Below, piece by piece: positions 19,598-28,725 of a DNA stretch of 64,000 nt (position 1 is the stretch's first letter; the number at the start of each line of letters is the position of its first letter). The notes under the pieces are model-generated. The model did no database searches. It had not been told where the DNA came from and saw only the letters and a list, made by a program, of their open reading frames with translations. The position numbers were made by a program, and so were the translations under genes. The DNA is from Brevifilum sp029548365 (GTDB taxonomy: Bacteria > Chloroflexota > Anaerolineae > Anaerolineales > Anaerolineaceae): NCBI GenBank assembly GCA_035376985.1, contig DAOSSA010000002.1, positions 62,001-126,000 of the forward strand, given 5' to 3'.

Positions 19598-20662
19598 ATG
19601 AAACCCGTCAACCGATTGATTGATTTATTGTGGAATAAAGATGAGAAGCGCCTGCGGGCTTTTTTGCGCCTGGGCATCCATACCCTCATGGTGTTGTTAG
19701 CGACCGGGTTTTTTACTGCGGTATTGATGTCTTTAGCGGCTCTAATCAGCATGCCTTCAGGGGCAAGTTTCAAGGAGCAGCTAACCGCTGGTGGGTTGAT
19801 CCAATGGACAGAACGGCCGGCTTTTAACCTGGTCATTGCACCCCTGTCGGCTTTTTTTGGCATCGGTTTGGCTACATACCTGGCGGGCTTGTGGATCGAC
19901 CGTCGCCCCCTGCGAAAATTTGGAATAAATTTTAAAAAGGGCTGGTGGGCTGATTTCCTGTTCGGGCTGGGTTTGGGGGCTGTATTGATGGGGATCATCT
20001 TTCTGATTGGCTGGCTGACGGGGAGCGTACGGGTCAGCGGTTTTTTTGAGGTTAATGCTCAAAATAATTTTTTCCTGGGGATGATCCAATCCTTGATTTT
20101 CTTTGTTCTGGTGGGCATCTATGAAGAGCTGCTTTCGCGAGGCTATCATCTAATCAACCTGGCGGAAGGGTTACACCACCCGCGGCTGGGAGCGCGGCTT
20201 GCCTTGTTGCTGGCTTACGGGCTGTCTTCGCTGGTATTTGGCATGATGCATTTAAGCAACCCAAATGCGACTTGGGTAAGTACGGTCAATGTTTCCCTGG
20301 CTGGACTTTTCCTCGGCTTGGGCATGATCCTCACCGGCAGCATGGCAATTCCTATCGGCTTGCATGTCACGTGGAATTTTTTCCAGGGGAGTGTGTTTGG
20401 ATTCGCAGTCAGTGGATTTCGAACCGGAGTGTCGGTGATTGGAACGGAGATTATCGCTAATACCTGGCTGATCGGCGGTGATTTTGGGCCTGAATCGGGC
20501 TTGCTGAGCCTGGCAGCGATGCTCCTTGGAAGTGCGCTGACGATTTTGTGGGTCAGGCGCAACGGTCAACTTAAGCTCTATAGCGATTTGGCGGTTTACG
20601 AACCGCGGGTAAAGAAACAGCGGGGAAAAATGTTAATCAACGATTTTCAAAATCAGCCTTGA
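19598..20662 (+). CDS. CPBP family intramembrane metalloprotease
   Basis: This multi-pass membrane protein belongs to the CAAX-prenyl-protease/bacteriocin-processing (CPBP) family. The glutamate-arginine motif YEELLSRGY lies near residue 180, followed by a histidine in GMMHLSNP and a final HVTWNFFQG. These are the expected metal-binding and catalytic residues. About eight hydrophobic segments are present. ATG 19598 is chosen because GGAG lies about 8 bases upstream; an in-frame ATG at 19571 has no ribosome site. The substrate is unknown. The stop codon overlaps the -35 box of the next promoter. Confidence 0.85.
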   Translation: MKPVNRLIDLLWNKDEKRLRAFLRLGIHTLMVLLATGFFTAVLMSLAALISMPSGASFKEQLTAGGLIQWTERPAFNLVIAPLSAFFGIGLATYLAGLWIDRRPLRKFGINFKKGWWADFLFGLGLGAVLMGIIFLIGWLTGSVRVSGFFEVNAQNNFFLGMIQSLIFFVLVGIYEELLSRGYHLINLAEGLHHPRLGARLALLLAYGLSSLVFGMMHLSNPNATWVSTVNVSLAGLFLGLGMILTGSMAIPIGLHVTWNFFQGSVFGFAVSGFRTGVSVIGTEIIANTWLIGGDFGPESGLLSLAAMLLGSALTILWVRRNGQLKLYSDLAVYEPRVKKQRGKMLINDFQNQP

Positions 20663-20686
20663 CAAACAAACCAATATCCCTATAAT
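20659..20686 (+). promoter_or_regulatory. Consensus promoter of the T-box/trpB2 transcript
   Basis: TTGACA (20659-20664) and TATAAT (20681-20686) match the consensus fully and are 16 bases apart. The -35 box overlaps the CPBP stop codon. Transcription should begin near 20693. Confidence 0.8.
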
Positions 20687-20710
20687 AAGTGCAAGATATT
20701 AACAACTAAA

Positions 20711-21024
20711 GACTGAGATGAGGACTAGTATGCACTGGAACGGTGTCACAGAAAGCAGCGGTTGATGAGAAGCTGCACATACGCCCGTGTTGAATGGACC
20801 TCGGAGTTTTTGAGGTGAACAGCAATCAGTAGCTTCAAACGGACAAACCGCCGTTATCAGGGTGAAGGGTATACGTAGAATATCTGCTGTACCTGAGTAA
20901 TGAGTGAGGCTGGCCTGGATCCCGTTGCAACACCGGCGGGTTTTTTGCTTAAACAGGTTGCCTAAGTTGGGTGGCACCACGGACAAAACGTTCGTCCCAA
21001 TCCGGGATGAGCGTTTTTTGTTTC
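20711..21024 (+). promoter_or_regulatory. T-box riboswitch, tryptophan-specific
   Basis: Stem I has the AGTA motif (20727-20730) opposite GAA (20792-20794), followed by the specifier TGG (20795-20797), the Trp codon, with a purine after it. GAGG (20720-20723) pairs with CCTC (20799-20802) at the base. The T-box core GGGTGGCACCACGG is at 20969-20982; its bulge TGGC would pair with GCCA, fitting a G discriminator as in tRNA-Trp. The competing terminator is a 14-bp stem (20985-20998 with 21004-21017) ending in a T-run. Uncharged tRNA-Trp should therefore switch on the downstream TrpB2 gene. Confidence 0.93.
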
Positions 21025-21080
21025 CCTGCGATCATTGGTCAGACAGAAAAACAATCATTATCAAACTTGGAGGAAGAATT

Positions 21081-22448
21081 ATGAACAACGAGCATTATAA
21101 ATACCTGTTAACCGAGCACGATCTGCCAAAAAGCTGGTACAACATCAACGCTGATATGCCTGTACCGTTGACGCCGGTGTTGAACCCTCAGACCAGGGAG
21201 CCGATCACTGCCGAATTTTTAAACGTGCTGTTTCCTATGTCTCTAATTGAACAGGAAATGAGTACTGATCGGTACATCGACATCCCTGAAGAGGTGCGCG
21301 AGATTTATAAGCTGTGGCGACCGACCCCCTTGCTGCGCGCCCGCCGCCTTGAAAAAGCCCTGGGAACGCCCGCCCATATCTATTACAAAAATGAAGGTGC
21401 TTCGATCTCGGGCAGTCACAAAACCAACACTGCTGTAGCCCAGGCTTTTTACAATAAGATTGATGGCACACGCTCACTGACAACGGAGACGGGCGCTGGT
21501 CAATGGGGAGCAGCCCTGGCAGTTGCCTGTAAGTTTTTTGATATGAGCCTGGAAGTCTTCATGGTCAGGGGTTCTTTTTATGATAAACCTTACCGCAGGA
21601 TTATCATTGAAAGTTATGACGCTGAAATCTTTCCCAGCCCGTCAGACCGTACAGATTATGGACGCAAATACCTGAAGGAAAATCCTGAAAGCCCGGGTTC
21701 GCTGGGGATTGCGATCTCAGAGGCTGTTGAGACTGCGGTCAAATCCAATGGCGAAAAGAAGTACAGCCTGGGTTCGGTTCTGAACCATGTTTTGCTGCAT
21801 CAAACGGTGATCGGCCAGGAATGCCTGAAACAAATGGAAATGGCAGATGAGTACCCCGATGTGGTCATTGCCTGCTGTGGTGGGGGATCAAATTTTGGAG
21901 GAATTGCTTTTCCGTTTTTGCACAGGAATTTAACTGAAGGGCTCCAAACACGGGTTGTTGCGGTTGAACCACAGGCAACCCCGACCCTGACAAAAGGATT
22001 GTATGCCTTTGACTATGGAGATACAGCAAAAATGGCACCAATCTTGAAGATGTTCACCCTCGGTCACGATTTTATCCCAGCAGCGATTCATGCTGGCGGA
22101 TTACGCTATCACGGTATGGCGCCCCAGATCTGTATGCTTTACGACGCTGGACACATTGAAGCGGTTGCCATCCCCCAGTTAGAAACCTTTGAAGCTGGCG
22201 TGCTGTTTGCCCAAACAGAAGGGATCATCCCTGCGCCTGAATCATCCCATGCCATTCGGGCAGCGATCGATGAGGCGCTGGACGCCAAAGAAAAAGGAGA
22301 GGAGCGGGTGATCCTGTTCAACCTTTCGGGGCATGGGCTGCTGGATCTTTCCGCGTATGATTCCTATCACCAGGGGAAGCTGGTAAATGACACCTTTGAC
22401 GTCAATCCCGAAGAAATTCGAAACATACTGCCGAAGGTCGTTTTATAA
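21081..22448 (+). CDS. trpB2: Tryptophan synthase beta chain, TrpB2 type
   Basis: This PLP enzyme condenses indole with serine (or a serine derivative) to make tryptophan. The PLP-binding Lys is in GSHKTNTAVAQAFYNK, the phosphate-binding loop is CCGGGSNFGG, and the C-terminal HGLLDLSAYDSY is typical. Length (455 aa) and N-terminus (LPKSWYNINADMP) identify the TrpB2 subfamily rather than canonical TrpB of about 400 aa. The start is ATG 21081 with GGAGGAAG upstream; the reading frame stays open back through the T-box but this is not coding. No trpA or other trp gene is adjacent, so it may salvage indole or work with a distant TrpA. Confidence 0.95.
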   Translation: MNNEHYKYLLTEHDLPKSWYNINADMPVPLTPVLNPQTREPITAEFLNVLFPMSLIEQEMSTDRYIDIPEEVREIYKLWRPTPLLRARRLEKALGTPAHIYYKNEGASISGSHKTNTAVAQAFYNKIDGTRSLTTETGAGQWGAALAVACKFFDMSLEVFMVRGSFYDKPYRRIIIESYDAEIFPSPSDRTDYGRKYLKENPESPGSLGIAISEAVETAVKSNGEKKYSLGSVLNHVLLHQTVIGQECLKQMEMADEYPDVVIACCGGGSNFGGIAFPFLHRNLTEGLQTRVVAVEPQATPTLTKGLYAFDYGDTAKMAPILKMFTLGHDFIPAAIHAGGLRYHGMAPQICMLYDAGHIEAVAIPQLETFEAGVLFAQTEGIIPAPESSHAIRAAIDEALDAKEKGEERVILFNLSGHGLLDLSAYDSYHQGKLVNDTFDVNPEEIRNILPKVVL

Positions 22449-22581
22449 TTCATTACCTGGTGAGCTTATCAACAACTGAGAAAATATCCTTATTGAGATC
22501 AAAGGTGTTTGAACCAGAAATCATGAAAACTAACAATGAAAAGAGGAAATATGATAAAATAGCCAGGTTGTGCAAATTTTT

Positions 22582-22608
22582 AATGTGGGGTCATGCTGAC
22601 CCCACATT
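22582..22608 (+). promoter_or_regulatory. Perfect 12-bp leader hairpin
   Basis: Bases 22582-22593 and 22597-22608 form a perfect 12-bp stem with loop TGC, followed by TGTTGG and further on TTATTTTT. It lies about 30 bases before the GTG start of the next gene and about 15 bases after a plausible start site (possible -10 TAAAAT at 22555-22560). It could be a trpB2 terminator with a poor T-run, an attenuator, or a stabilising 5' hairpin. Confidence 0.5.
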
Positions 22609-22640
22609 TGTTGGAGTATTTGTTATTTTTGGAGGAAAAT

Positions 22641-23405
22641 GTGAACGTATATTTGTATCTATCCCTGATTCCAGAAGCTCTGATCGCGTCGATGCTCTCC
22701 CCGGAGGAGTTCGGTGTTTATTATGCCGTGGGCAGCAAAAAGAAGTCCAGCGGTCAGGCGATATTCTTTCAGGTGAACCCGGAATTTCGCAGTAAGTATT
22801 TCAGGATCCAGGAAGGCCTGGCGCGTTGTGTTCCCCATGAAGATGGCGCGCCGAAGGCCTCAATCTACATCAGTGTGTATCGTGTGCTGGAACATGTGCC
22901 AATAGCAGAGCTGGGAAAGCTCTACGTTGTCACCCAGGATGGACGCACACTGGGGTTAGAGCATAGCGAAGAATTCCCAGTCAACGATGCTGGCTTGCAT
23001 CTGTATAAGGAAATTGCGCCGGTCACACCGTTGATTGCCAGTCGTTTGAACGCGGCAGACTTCTTTGACCTGATCGTCAGGAATCCAACCTCGCTGGTCA
23101 CCCTGCCAGCGGTTGCCTTTACCGAGTTGCGCCTGGGCGCATTGGCTACCGATCCGGTTTTAGGGCAGGCAGGCGATTTGCCCTATACCAATATGGATCA
23201 TTTACGGGAGGTACTGCTGGATTTGAAGACCAAATCTGTTGCCACCAAGATGGTGGATCGCATCAACCCGACCAGCTTTTCCTATCGAACGGTGAAGAAT
23301 GGCTTTTATGTGGGCAATGAAAATGGACTGCGATATTACCCGATGCCTTCATCCGAAGTTTTGCGAACCCAGCATTATCGCTGGTGGCGTTCGGCGAATA
23401 TGTAA
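22641..23405 (+). CDS. Hypothetical protein upstream of the pyrophosphatase
   Basis: I do not recognise this 254-residue protein. GTG 22641 is chosen as start because GGAGGAAAAT lies directly upstream; the frame is open further upstream only through the leader hairpin. It has no signal peptide or membrane helix. The N-terminal half contains FGVYYAVGSKKKSSGQAIFFQV and a run of alternating hydrophobic residues suggesting beta strands; the C-terminus is rich in aromatic residues (HYRWWRSANM). It lies 37 bases before hppA and may be cotranscribed. Codon use resembles its neighbours, so it is likely a real gene. Confidence 0.7.
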   Translation: MNVYLYLSLIPEALIASMLSPEEFGVYYAVGSKKKSSGQAIFFQVNPEFRSKYFRIQEGLARCVPHEDGAPKASIYISVYRVLEHVPIAELGKLYVVTQDGRTLGLEHSEEFPVNDAGLHLYKEIAPVTPLIASRLNAADFFDLIVRNPTSLVTLPAVAFTELRLGALATDPVLGQAGDLPYTNMDHLREVLLDLKTKSVATKMVDRINPTSFSYRTVKNGFYVGNENGLRYYPMPSSEVLRTQHYRWWRSANM

Positions 23406-23442
23406 ATTGCATGATCATCATTAGCGTTTATTGGAGTAAATC

Positions 23443-25509
23443 ATGGACAAATTTTGGCTTTATCTAAGTGTTGGGGCAAGTATCCTCTCGATTGGGGTTG
23501 CCCTGTATTTATTTTTCTGGGTGAAAAAACAACCGGAAGGATCACCGAAGGCAAAAGAGGTGGCTTCCTGGATTCGAGATGGGTCTCGAACGTATTTGAA
23601 ACGGCTTTACCGGACATTAATATTGGTTGTGTTGATTTTAGGATTCCTGATTGCGATCGTGTTCAGTTTTGATTTATCAAAGATATCGACCAGCCGGGTT
23701 GCTGTTGTGCCGATTAATGGCCTGATGATGTCGGTTTCCTTTGTCTTAGGCGCGTTGTGCTCTGCGGTTGCTGGGTATTTAGGCATGAGTGTTGCTGTTG
23801 AAGCAAATGTCCGCACTGCCACTGCAGCCAATGAATCGATCAATAAAGCTTTCCGCCTCTCCTTTTATGCAGGTTCTGTGATGGGCCTGGCTATGGTTGG
23901 ATTGGCGGTATTGGGAATGAGCGTGATCTTTTTAATCACCAAAGACGCTGAATCAATTTTGGGATTCAGCTTTGGAGCGTCAACCCTGGCATTGCTGGCC
24001 AAAGCAGGCGGCGGGATTTACACAAAAACTGCCGATATTGCCGCAGATCTGGTTGGCAAGGTTGAGGTCGGGATCCCGGAGGATGACCCCCGCAACCCGG
24101 CTGTGGTAGCAGACAACGTGGGTGACAATGTCGGCGATGTCGCCGGCATGGGGGCTGATATTTTTGACAGTTACGTTGCGGCAGTAGTGGCGGTGATGAT
24201 CCTGGGGGCATCTTCTTCCCGGCTCGGACTGGATTATGTGGTATTGCCATTGATCATCTGCTCGTTGGGAATTTTGGCTTCGCTGATTGGCATCCAATTT
24301 GTACAGGTGGGCAAAAATGGAAAACCGGGTCCGGCATTGAACCGTGGTACCGTGATTACTACGATTATATTCGGAGTTATGGTGACTGCCTTTGTGCTGA
24401 TCACCTCTGTCAACTTCGGTGTGATTTGGGCAACCATCACTGGCCTGGGCGCCGGTGTGGTGATTGGCATTACCTCGGATTATTTCACTTCTGATGACCG
24501 AAAGCCGGTTTTCAGGACAGCCGAGGTCTCTCATTCAGGCGCCGCGATCAACATCATCACCGGTTTCAGTTATGGTTTGGCGAGCATTGTCCCTTCGGTG
24601 ATCGGGATTGCTTTAGCGACGCTGTTGGCTTACTACCTGGCAGAGATCAACGGGCTTGCGGGTATCTATGGGATTGGGATCAGTGCTGTGGGGATGCTTT
24701 CTATCAGCGGGATGATCGTATCTGCGGATGCCTATGGACCGATTGTGGATAATGCTCGCGGGATTGCTGAAATGTCTGGGATGGACCATCACGTGATTGA
24801 GACGACGGACGTGCTGGATGCTGCGGGCAATACAGCCAAAGCAATCACCAAGGGTTTCAGCATCAGCGCTGCAGCTCTGACGGTGTTAGCGTTGTTTGCA
24901 GCCTATGCAGAGGTGGTCACCGCCAGCGGTGTTCAGCTCAATATGAGCCTGCGCGAACCAATTGTCGTGGCAGGCGTGTTTTTAGGTTTGATGACGCCAC
25001 CGTTGTTCAGCGCACTGACCATGCTTTCGGTAACAGAAAACGCATTTGCAATGATCGAGGAAATCCGTCGCCAATTTCGGGATCGACCGGGAATCCTGGC
25101 AGGGACCGAAACACCGGATTATGACGCCTGTGTGGATATGGCTGCCAAGGGCTCGCTCTCTTCGCTGCTGTGGCCAGCATTAATCGCTGTTGGATTGCCA
25201 TTGTTGATCGGGTTTGTGCTGGGTCCCAATGCCCTGGGTGGATTCCTGGGCGGCAGCATTTTCAGCGGTGTGATCTTTGCGCTATTTATGTCGAATGCAG
25301 GCGGCTTGTGGGATAACGCAAAAAAATATATTGAAGCGGGCAACTTTGGCGGCCCTGGCTCTGACGCCCATAAAGCCAGCGTGGTTGGTGACACCGTCGG
25401 TGATCCTTTTAAAGACACCGCCGGACCTTCGCTCAACACGCTGATCACGGTGATGTCGCTGGTGGCATCCTTGTTTGCGCCACTGATTGCCGCGTTTCAT
25501 TTGTTTTAA
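23443..25509 (+). CDS. hppA: Membrane proton-translocating pyrophosphatase, K+-independent type
   Basis: This integral membrane enzyme (688 aa, about 16 helices) couples PPi hydrolysis to ion pumping. The substrate site DNVGDNVGDVAGMGAD (about residues 221-236) and the late motif GDTVGDPFKDTAGPS are intact. At the K+-specificity site the sequence is GNTAKAITKGF: Lys and Thr stand where K+-dependent enzymes have Ala and Gly/Ala, which in this family marks the K+-independent, H+-pumping class. It would recover energy from biosynthetic PPi in an anaerobe. The ribosome site is weak (GGAG about 8 bases upstream). Confidence 0.96.
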   Translation: MDKFWLYLSVGASILSIGVALYLFFWVKKQPEGSPKAKEVASWIRDGSRTYLKRLYRTLILVVLILGFLIAIVFSFDLSKISTSRVAVVPINGLMMSVSFVLGALCSAVAGYLGMSVAVEANVRTATAANESINKAFRLSFYAGSVMGLAMVGLAVLGMSVIFLITKDAESILGFSFGASTLALLAKAGGGIYTKTADIAADLVGKVEVGIPEDDPRNPAVVADNVGDNVGDVAGMGADIFDSYVAAVVAVMILGASSSRLGLDYVVLPLIICSLGILASLIGIQFVQVGKNGKPGPALNRGTVITTIIFGVMVTAFVLITSVNFGVIWATITGLGAGVVIGITSDYFTSDDRKPVFRTAEVSHSGAAINIITGFSYGLASIVPSVIGIALATLLAYYLAEINGLAGIYGIGISAVGMLSISGMIVSADAYGPIVDNARGIAEMSGMDHHVIETTDVLDAAGNTAKAITKGFSISAAALTVLALFAAYAEVVTASGVQLNMSLREPIVVAGVFLGLMTPPLFSALTMLSVTENAFAMIEEIRRQFRDRPGILAGTETPDYDACVDMAAKGSLSSLLWPALIAVGLPLLIGFVLGPNALGGFLGGSIFSGVIFALFMSNAGGLWDNAKKYIEAGNFGGPGSDAHKASVVGDTVGDPFKDTAGPSLNTLITVMSLVASLFAPLIAAFHLF

Positions 25510-25513
25510 AGGT

Positions 25514-25565
<52 letters not shown>

Positions 25566-25638
25566 AACGGGGAGGTCAGGTGAAAGGTGACGGCGGCTTG
25601 CTATCAACGATGAGATACCAATCACTATTCACCACTCA

Positions 25639-25935
25639 ATGGTATCGATCACTTTAGATATGAATTCCTCAAATGCAACCCCTGATTATGGCGGCGGTTT
25701 ATCCCTGGACGAGCTAGTTGGAATGCCTGCGGGTTCGATTTACGGCGCTGAACTCCCAAATGGTGAGACCTTTCAAGCGGTTCTACGGGCATCAGGGTAT
25801 ATGCTGCAGGCTGAGCTGGCGTTGTATCAGTTGATAGAAATTTGGGCAGACGGGCACACCGTCTGGCATGGAGATAAGCGAGATGACCCGGTGGTGGTGA
25901 CGCCATCGGGACAGTTGATCCGTACCCGTTGGTGA
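25639..25935 (+). CDS. Small hypothetical protein
   Basis: This 98-residue reading frame has codon use like its neighbours, and its product has a protein-like composition (GETFQAVLRASGYMLQAELA). I do not recognise it. The ribosome site is poor for both ATG 25639 and the alternative ATG 25660. It lies just after the heptamer repeats and converges on the HEAT-repeat gene. It may be a real short gene or a remnant. Confidence 0.4.
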   Translation: MVSITLDMNSSNATPDYGGGLSLDELVGMPAGSIYGAELPNGETFQAVLRASGYMLQAELALYQLIEIWADGHTVWHGDKRDDPVVVTPSGQLIRTRW

Positions 25936-25946
25936 GTGCGCGATTA

Positions 25947-26616
25947 TTATTCCTTTTGCAGGGCTGAGATCAAATCGGCCTGGATATCTTTGGGAAAGGA
26001 CGCCAGGCAGTTTTTGATTAACCACGGCGTTTCAGGTGAAATGCTGGTTGCAAGAGTCTGCCTGAGGNNNNNNNNNNNNNNNNNNNNNNNNNNNNNNNNN
26101 NNNNNNNNNNNNNNNNNNNNNNNNNNNNNNNNNNNNNNNNNNNNNNNNNNNNNNNNNNNNNNNNNNNTGGGGAAAGCTATCTTGCAGGTTGCGGGTACCC
26201 ACCATGAACAAATCTGATTTAAGCACCTGGTCTAAATCCGGCGAAAGCCACCGCATGATCCGATCAAGGATTAACTGTGGATTTTCAACAGGCATCGCTC
26301 CAATGATGAACAACGCTGTGTGTTTGACCTCGTAGTAGCTGTCCTCCCACAGCTCATCCGCCAGTGCCAGGGCGGCATGCGGGTTTTCTGAAATGTAAAA
26401 TCCCAGATCTAATTTAATCTGACGCATCACCGGGTGGGGCAGGTGGTACATGGGAATAAGGGGACGCATCGGGGCGGTTTCTCCAAAACGCAGGCTGTAG
26501 TTCGCATAGAGGCTGAACAAAGTGCGCAAAGCCTGGCGAAATTCAACCGGCGATGTGAACTGGCCCATTAAAGACTGGGTTTGGTGCCGCAAGCGTGCGG
26601 GATTAACTGCAGTCAT
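25947..26616 (-). CDS. HEAT-repeat protein, AlkD-like, interrupted by an assembly gap
   Basis: The N-terminal 150 residues before the gap are helical, with repeated HPVMRQIKLDLGFYISENP-like units, and recall DNA alkylation repair (AlkD-like) or other HEAT-repeat proteins. Past the gap, the minus strand reads TLATSISPETPWLIKNCLAS and ends at a TAA at 25949-25947; this is a good HEAT-like helix pair. That frame does not join the N-terminal frame across 100 N, so the gap length is arbitrary. The gene is the last in the minus-strand proS operon. Its true length and its function are unknown. Confidence 0.55.
26068..26167. other. Assembly gap (100 N)
   Basis: Exactly 100 undetermined bases interrupt the HEAT-repeat gene. 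The frames on the two sides disagree, so the number is a placeholder. Confidence 0.98.
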
Positions 26617-26690
26617 AAAAACTCAGCTCCCGTGCTGGTGGTGAGGTTTCTATTGTGTGGTTCATCGCGGATCCCCCGATAGAGATGGGT

Positions 26691-28127
26691 TTAATATGCC
26701 CTGGCGAAATATGCTTTCTCAGTCGTCTCTTCACCGCTGAAGATACACCTGCCTTTTCCGCCAGGTTGCTCCAGGGGGAGACAGCGCAGGGTTGCCCTGG
26801 TGTCCTCTTTAATACGGGCTTCGTTTTCCACGCTTTGCTTCCACCACACATAACACCAACCATCGGCTGCGATAATCTCTTTGAATTCTTCGTAGTTCTG
26901 TGGGCGATGGATGTTTTCATCCCTGAATAGGGTGGCTTTGGTCAGCATGTTGACCTGGATGGCTTCCAGCATGGCGCCGACCGTGCCGGCGATGCCTTCT
27001 TGGGAGACAAAGGATTTTCCTTCTCGCCCGGGGATATCGCGACGAGCCAGGGCAACCGTGTGGTTGGCCACATCTTTCGGCCCGATCTCCAGGCGCAAGG
27101 GCACCCCGCGCAGTTCCCACTCGTTGAACTTGAAGCCCGGGGTGACTTCAGTGCGATCGTCCACTTTGACCCTAAAAGCAGCAAGGTCATTTTTGACGCG
27201 TTCCACTGCAGCCATCACCAGGGTTTGCTCTTCATCCTTGCGGAAGATGGGCACGATCACCACCTGGATGGGCGCCAGGCGCGGGGGCAGGACCAGGCCC
27301 TGGTCATCGCCGTGAGTCATGATAATGGCGCCGATAAAGCGCGTGGAAACACCCCATGAGGTGGTCCAACAGTATTGCAGGGTGTTGTTTTCGTCCAGGT
27401 ACTGGATATCGAAGGCTTTGGCGAAGTTCTGCCCCAGGTTGTGGCTGGTGCCGGCCTGGAGGGCTTTTTTATCGCCCATCATGGCTTCGATGGTATACGA
27501 ACGCACCGCGCCGGCGAATTTTTCACTTTCGCTTTTGCGCCCTGGGATCACAGGCACGGCGGCTTCGTTGACGGCGAAATCGGTATAGACATCCAGCATC
27601 TGCAGGGTTTCAGCTTCAGCTTCTTCAGGCGTGGCGTGGGCAGTGTGGCCTTCCTGCCAGTAGAACTCCAGGGTGCGCAGGAACAGGCGGGTGCGCATCT
27701 CCCAGCGGACGACGTTGGCCCACTGGTTGATCAGCACGGGCAGGTCACGGTAGGACTGGATCCATTTGGCGTACATGTGCCCGATGATCGTCTCGGAGGT
27801 TGGCCGAATGATAAGGGGCTCTTCCAGTACGCTGCCGCCGCCAATGGTGACCACGGCCAGCTCGGGAGAGAAGCCCTCTACATGTTCTTTTTCCTTTTCC
27901 ATGAAGGACATGGGGATAAACAGGGGGAAAGCAGCATTGACATGACCGGTGGCTTTGAAACGCTGATCCAGGGTGGCCTGGATATTCTCCCACAACGACC
28001 AGCCGTAAGGGCGCACAACCATACAGCCGCGCACGGGGGCATAATCAGCCAGTTCTGCGCGCTGCACGAGCTGGTTGTACCATTCTGAATAATTTTCTGC
28101 TTTGGGGGTTAATTTCTTCTCGTCCAT
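26691..28127 (-). CDS. proS: Prolyl-tRNA synthetase (archaeal/eukaryotic type)
   Basis: This class II synthetase charges tRNA-Pro. Visible motifs are motif 2 (RWEMRTRLFLRTLEFYWQEG), the TxE loop RPTSETIIGHMY, and motif 3 in RLEIGPKDV-related sequence. The protein is 478 residues, has no bacterial-type editing insertion, and ends in the characteristic FARAY tail, all marking the ProS type 3 found in archaea, eukaryotes and some bacteria. It is 31 bases downstream of the LOG-like gene in a minus-strand operon. Confidence 0.97.
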   Translation of the reverse strand: MDEKKLTPKAENYSEWYNQLVQRAELADYAPVRGCMVVRPYGWSLWENIQATLDQRFKATGHVNAAFPLFIPMSFMEKEKEHVEGFSPELAVVTIGGGSVLEEPLIIRPTSETIIGHMYAKWIQSYRDLPVLINQWANVVRWEMRTRLFLRTLEFYWQEGHTAHATPEEAEAETLQMLDVYTDFAVNEAAVPVIPGRKSESEKFAGAVRSYTIEAMMGDKKALQAGTSHNLGQNFAKAFDIQYLDENNTLQYCWTTSWGVSTRFIGAIIMTHGDDQGLVLPPRLAPIQVVIVPIFRKDEEQTLVMAAVERVKNDLAAFRVKVDDRTEVTPGFKFNEWELRGVPLRLEIGPKDVANHTVALARRDIPGREGKSFVSQEGIAGTVGAMLEAIQVNMLTKATLFRDENIHRPQNYEEFKEIIAADGWCYVWWKQSVENEARIKEDTRATLRCLPLEQPGGKGRCIFSGEETTEKAYFARAY

Positions 28128-28158
28128 AATGACTTTCTGCTCTAAACGGTAATTGGGT

Positions 28159-28725
28159 TTAAACCAAACCCAAAAAATGACTCAACAGCTCTAAGGCCGC
28201 GCTGGGGTCAGGCGCATAGGCCAGGTACTGGCGGTCGTCCACGGGGATATAATCGCCCAATTCGGTAAAAAAGGTCTCCATTACCCTTTGCCAGCCGCTC
28301 CCCAGAAGGATCACAGGTTTGGGTTCGATGATGCCAATCACGAGCTGGTTCCAGGTGAGAGCGATTTCGAGCAGCGTTCCAATCCCGCCAGGCAGGGCAA
28401 TGGCGGCGTCGCAGCGGGTGACCAATGTGTTCACGCGGTCATTGAAGGAGTGGCAGCGCCATTCCTCGGCAACCCAGGCATTGGGGTCGGTCGGTCGCCA
28501 GGCTTCGATCTCCTCGCTGGTGACGCCGATAACGTGTCCTCCCGCTTCACTGGCGCCGCGCGATACAGCTTCCATGGTGCCCGAATAACCGCCAGTGAGC
28601 ACGGTCATCCCGGTGGCGGCCAGCAATTGACCCAATTCTAAGGCTTCATGGTAAGGTGGGGTGCCCGGTCTGGGGGCAGATCCGCCAAAAACGCTAATAT
28701 TTTTTTCCATCTTGCTCGCTTTCAT
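28159..28725 (-). CDS. LOG-family protein (TIGR00725-like nucleoside monophosphate phosphoribohydrolase)
   Basis: The 188-residue protein has the Rossmann-like LOG fold. The motifs GGYSGTMEAVSRGA and LPGGIGTLLEIALTW (PGGxGTxxE, binding the phosphoribosyl group and catalytic Glu) are clear. The family cleaves nucleotide N-glycosidic bonds, including cytokinin monophosphates, but the substrate here is unknown. The start could be ATG 28725 or ATG 28710; neither has a strong ribosome site. It overlaps the end of the MazG-like gene, suggesting translational coupling. Confidence 0.85.
   Translation of the reverse strand: MKASKMEKNISVFGGSAPRPGTPPYHEALELGQLLAATGMTVLTGGYSGTMEAVSRGASEAGGHVIGVTSEEIEAWRPTDPNAWVAEEWRCHSFNDRVNTLVTRCDAAIALPGGIGTLLEIALTWNQLVIGIIEPKPVILLGSGWQRVMETFFTELGDYIPVDDRQYLAYAPDPSAALELLSHFLGLV

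Noticed and set aside
20904..21080. N-terminal extension of TrpB2
   Set aside because: The open frame lies in the T-box leader; ATG 21081 has a strong ribosome site and gives the normal TrpB2 start.
22460..22795. 111-codon reading frame after trpB2
   Set aside because: It crosses the perfect leader hairpin and overlaps the better supported gene starting at 22641 in another frame.
25936..26217. Plus-strand reading frame through the assembly gap
   Set aside because: It exists only because N is read as any residue; the minus-strand HEAT-like gene explains both sides.
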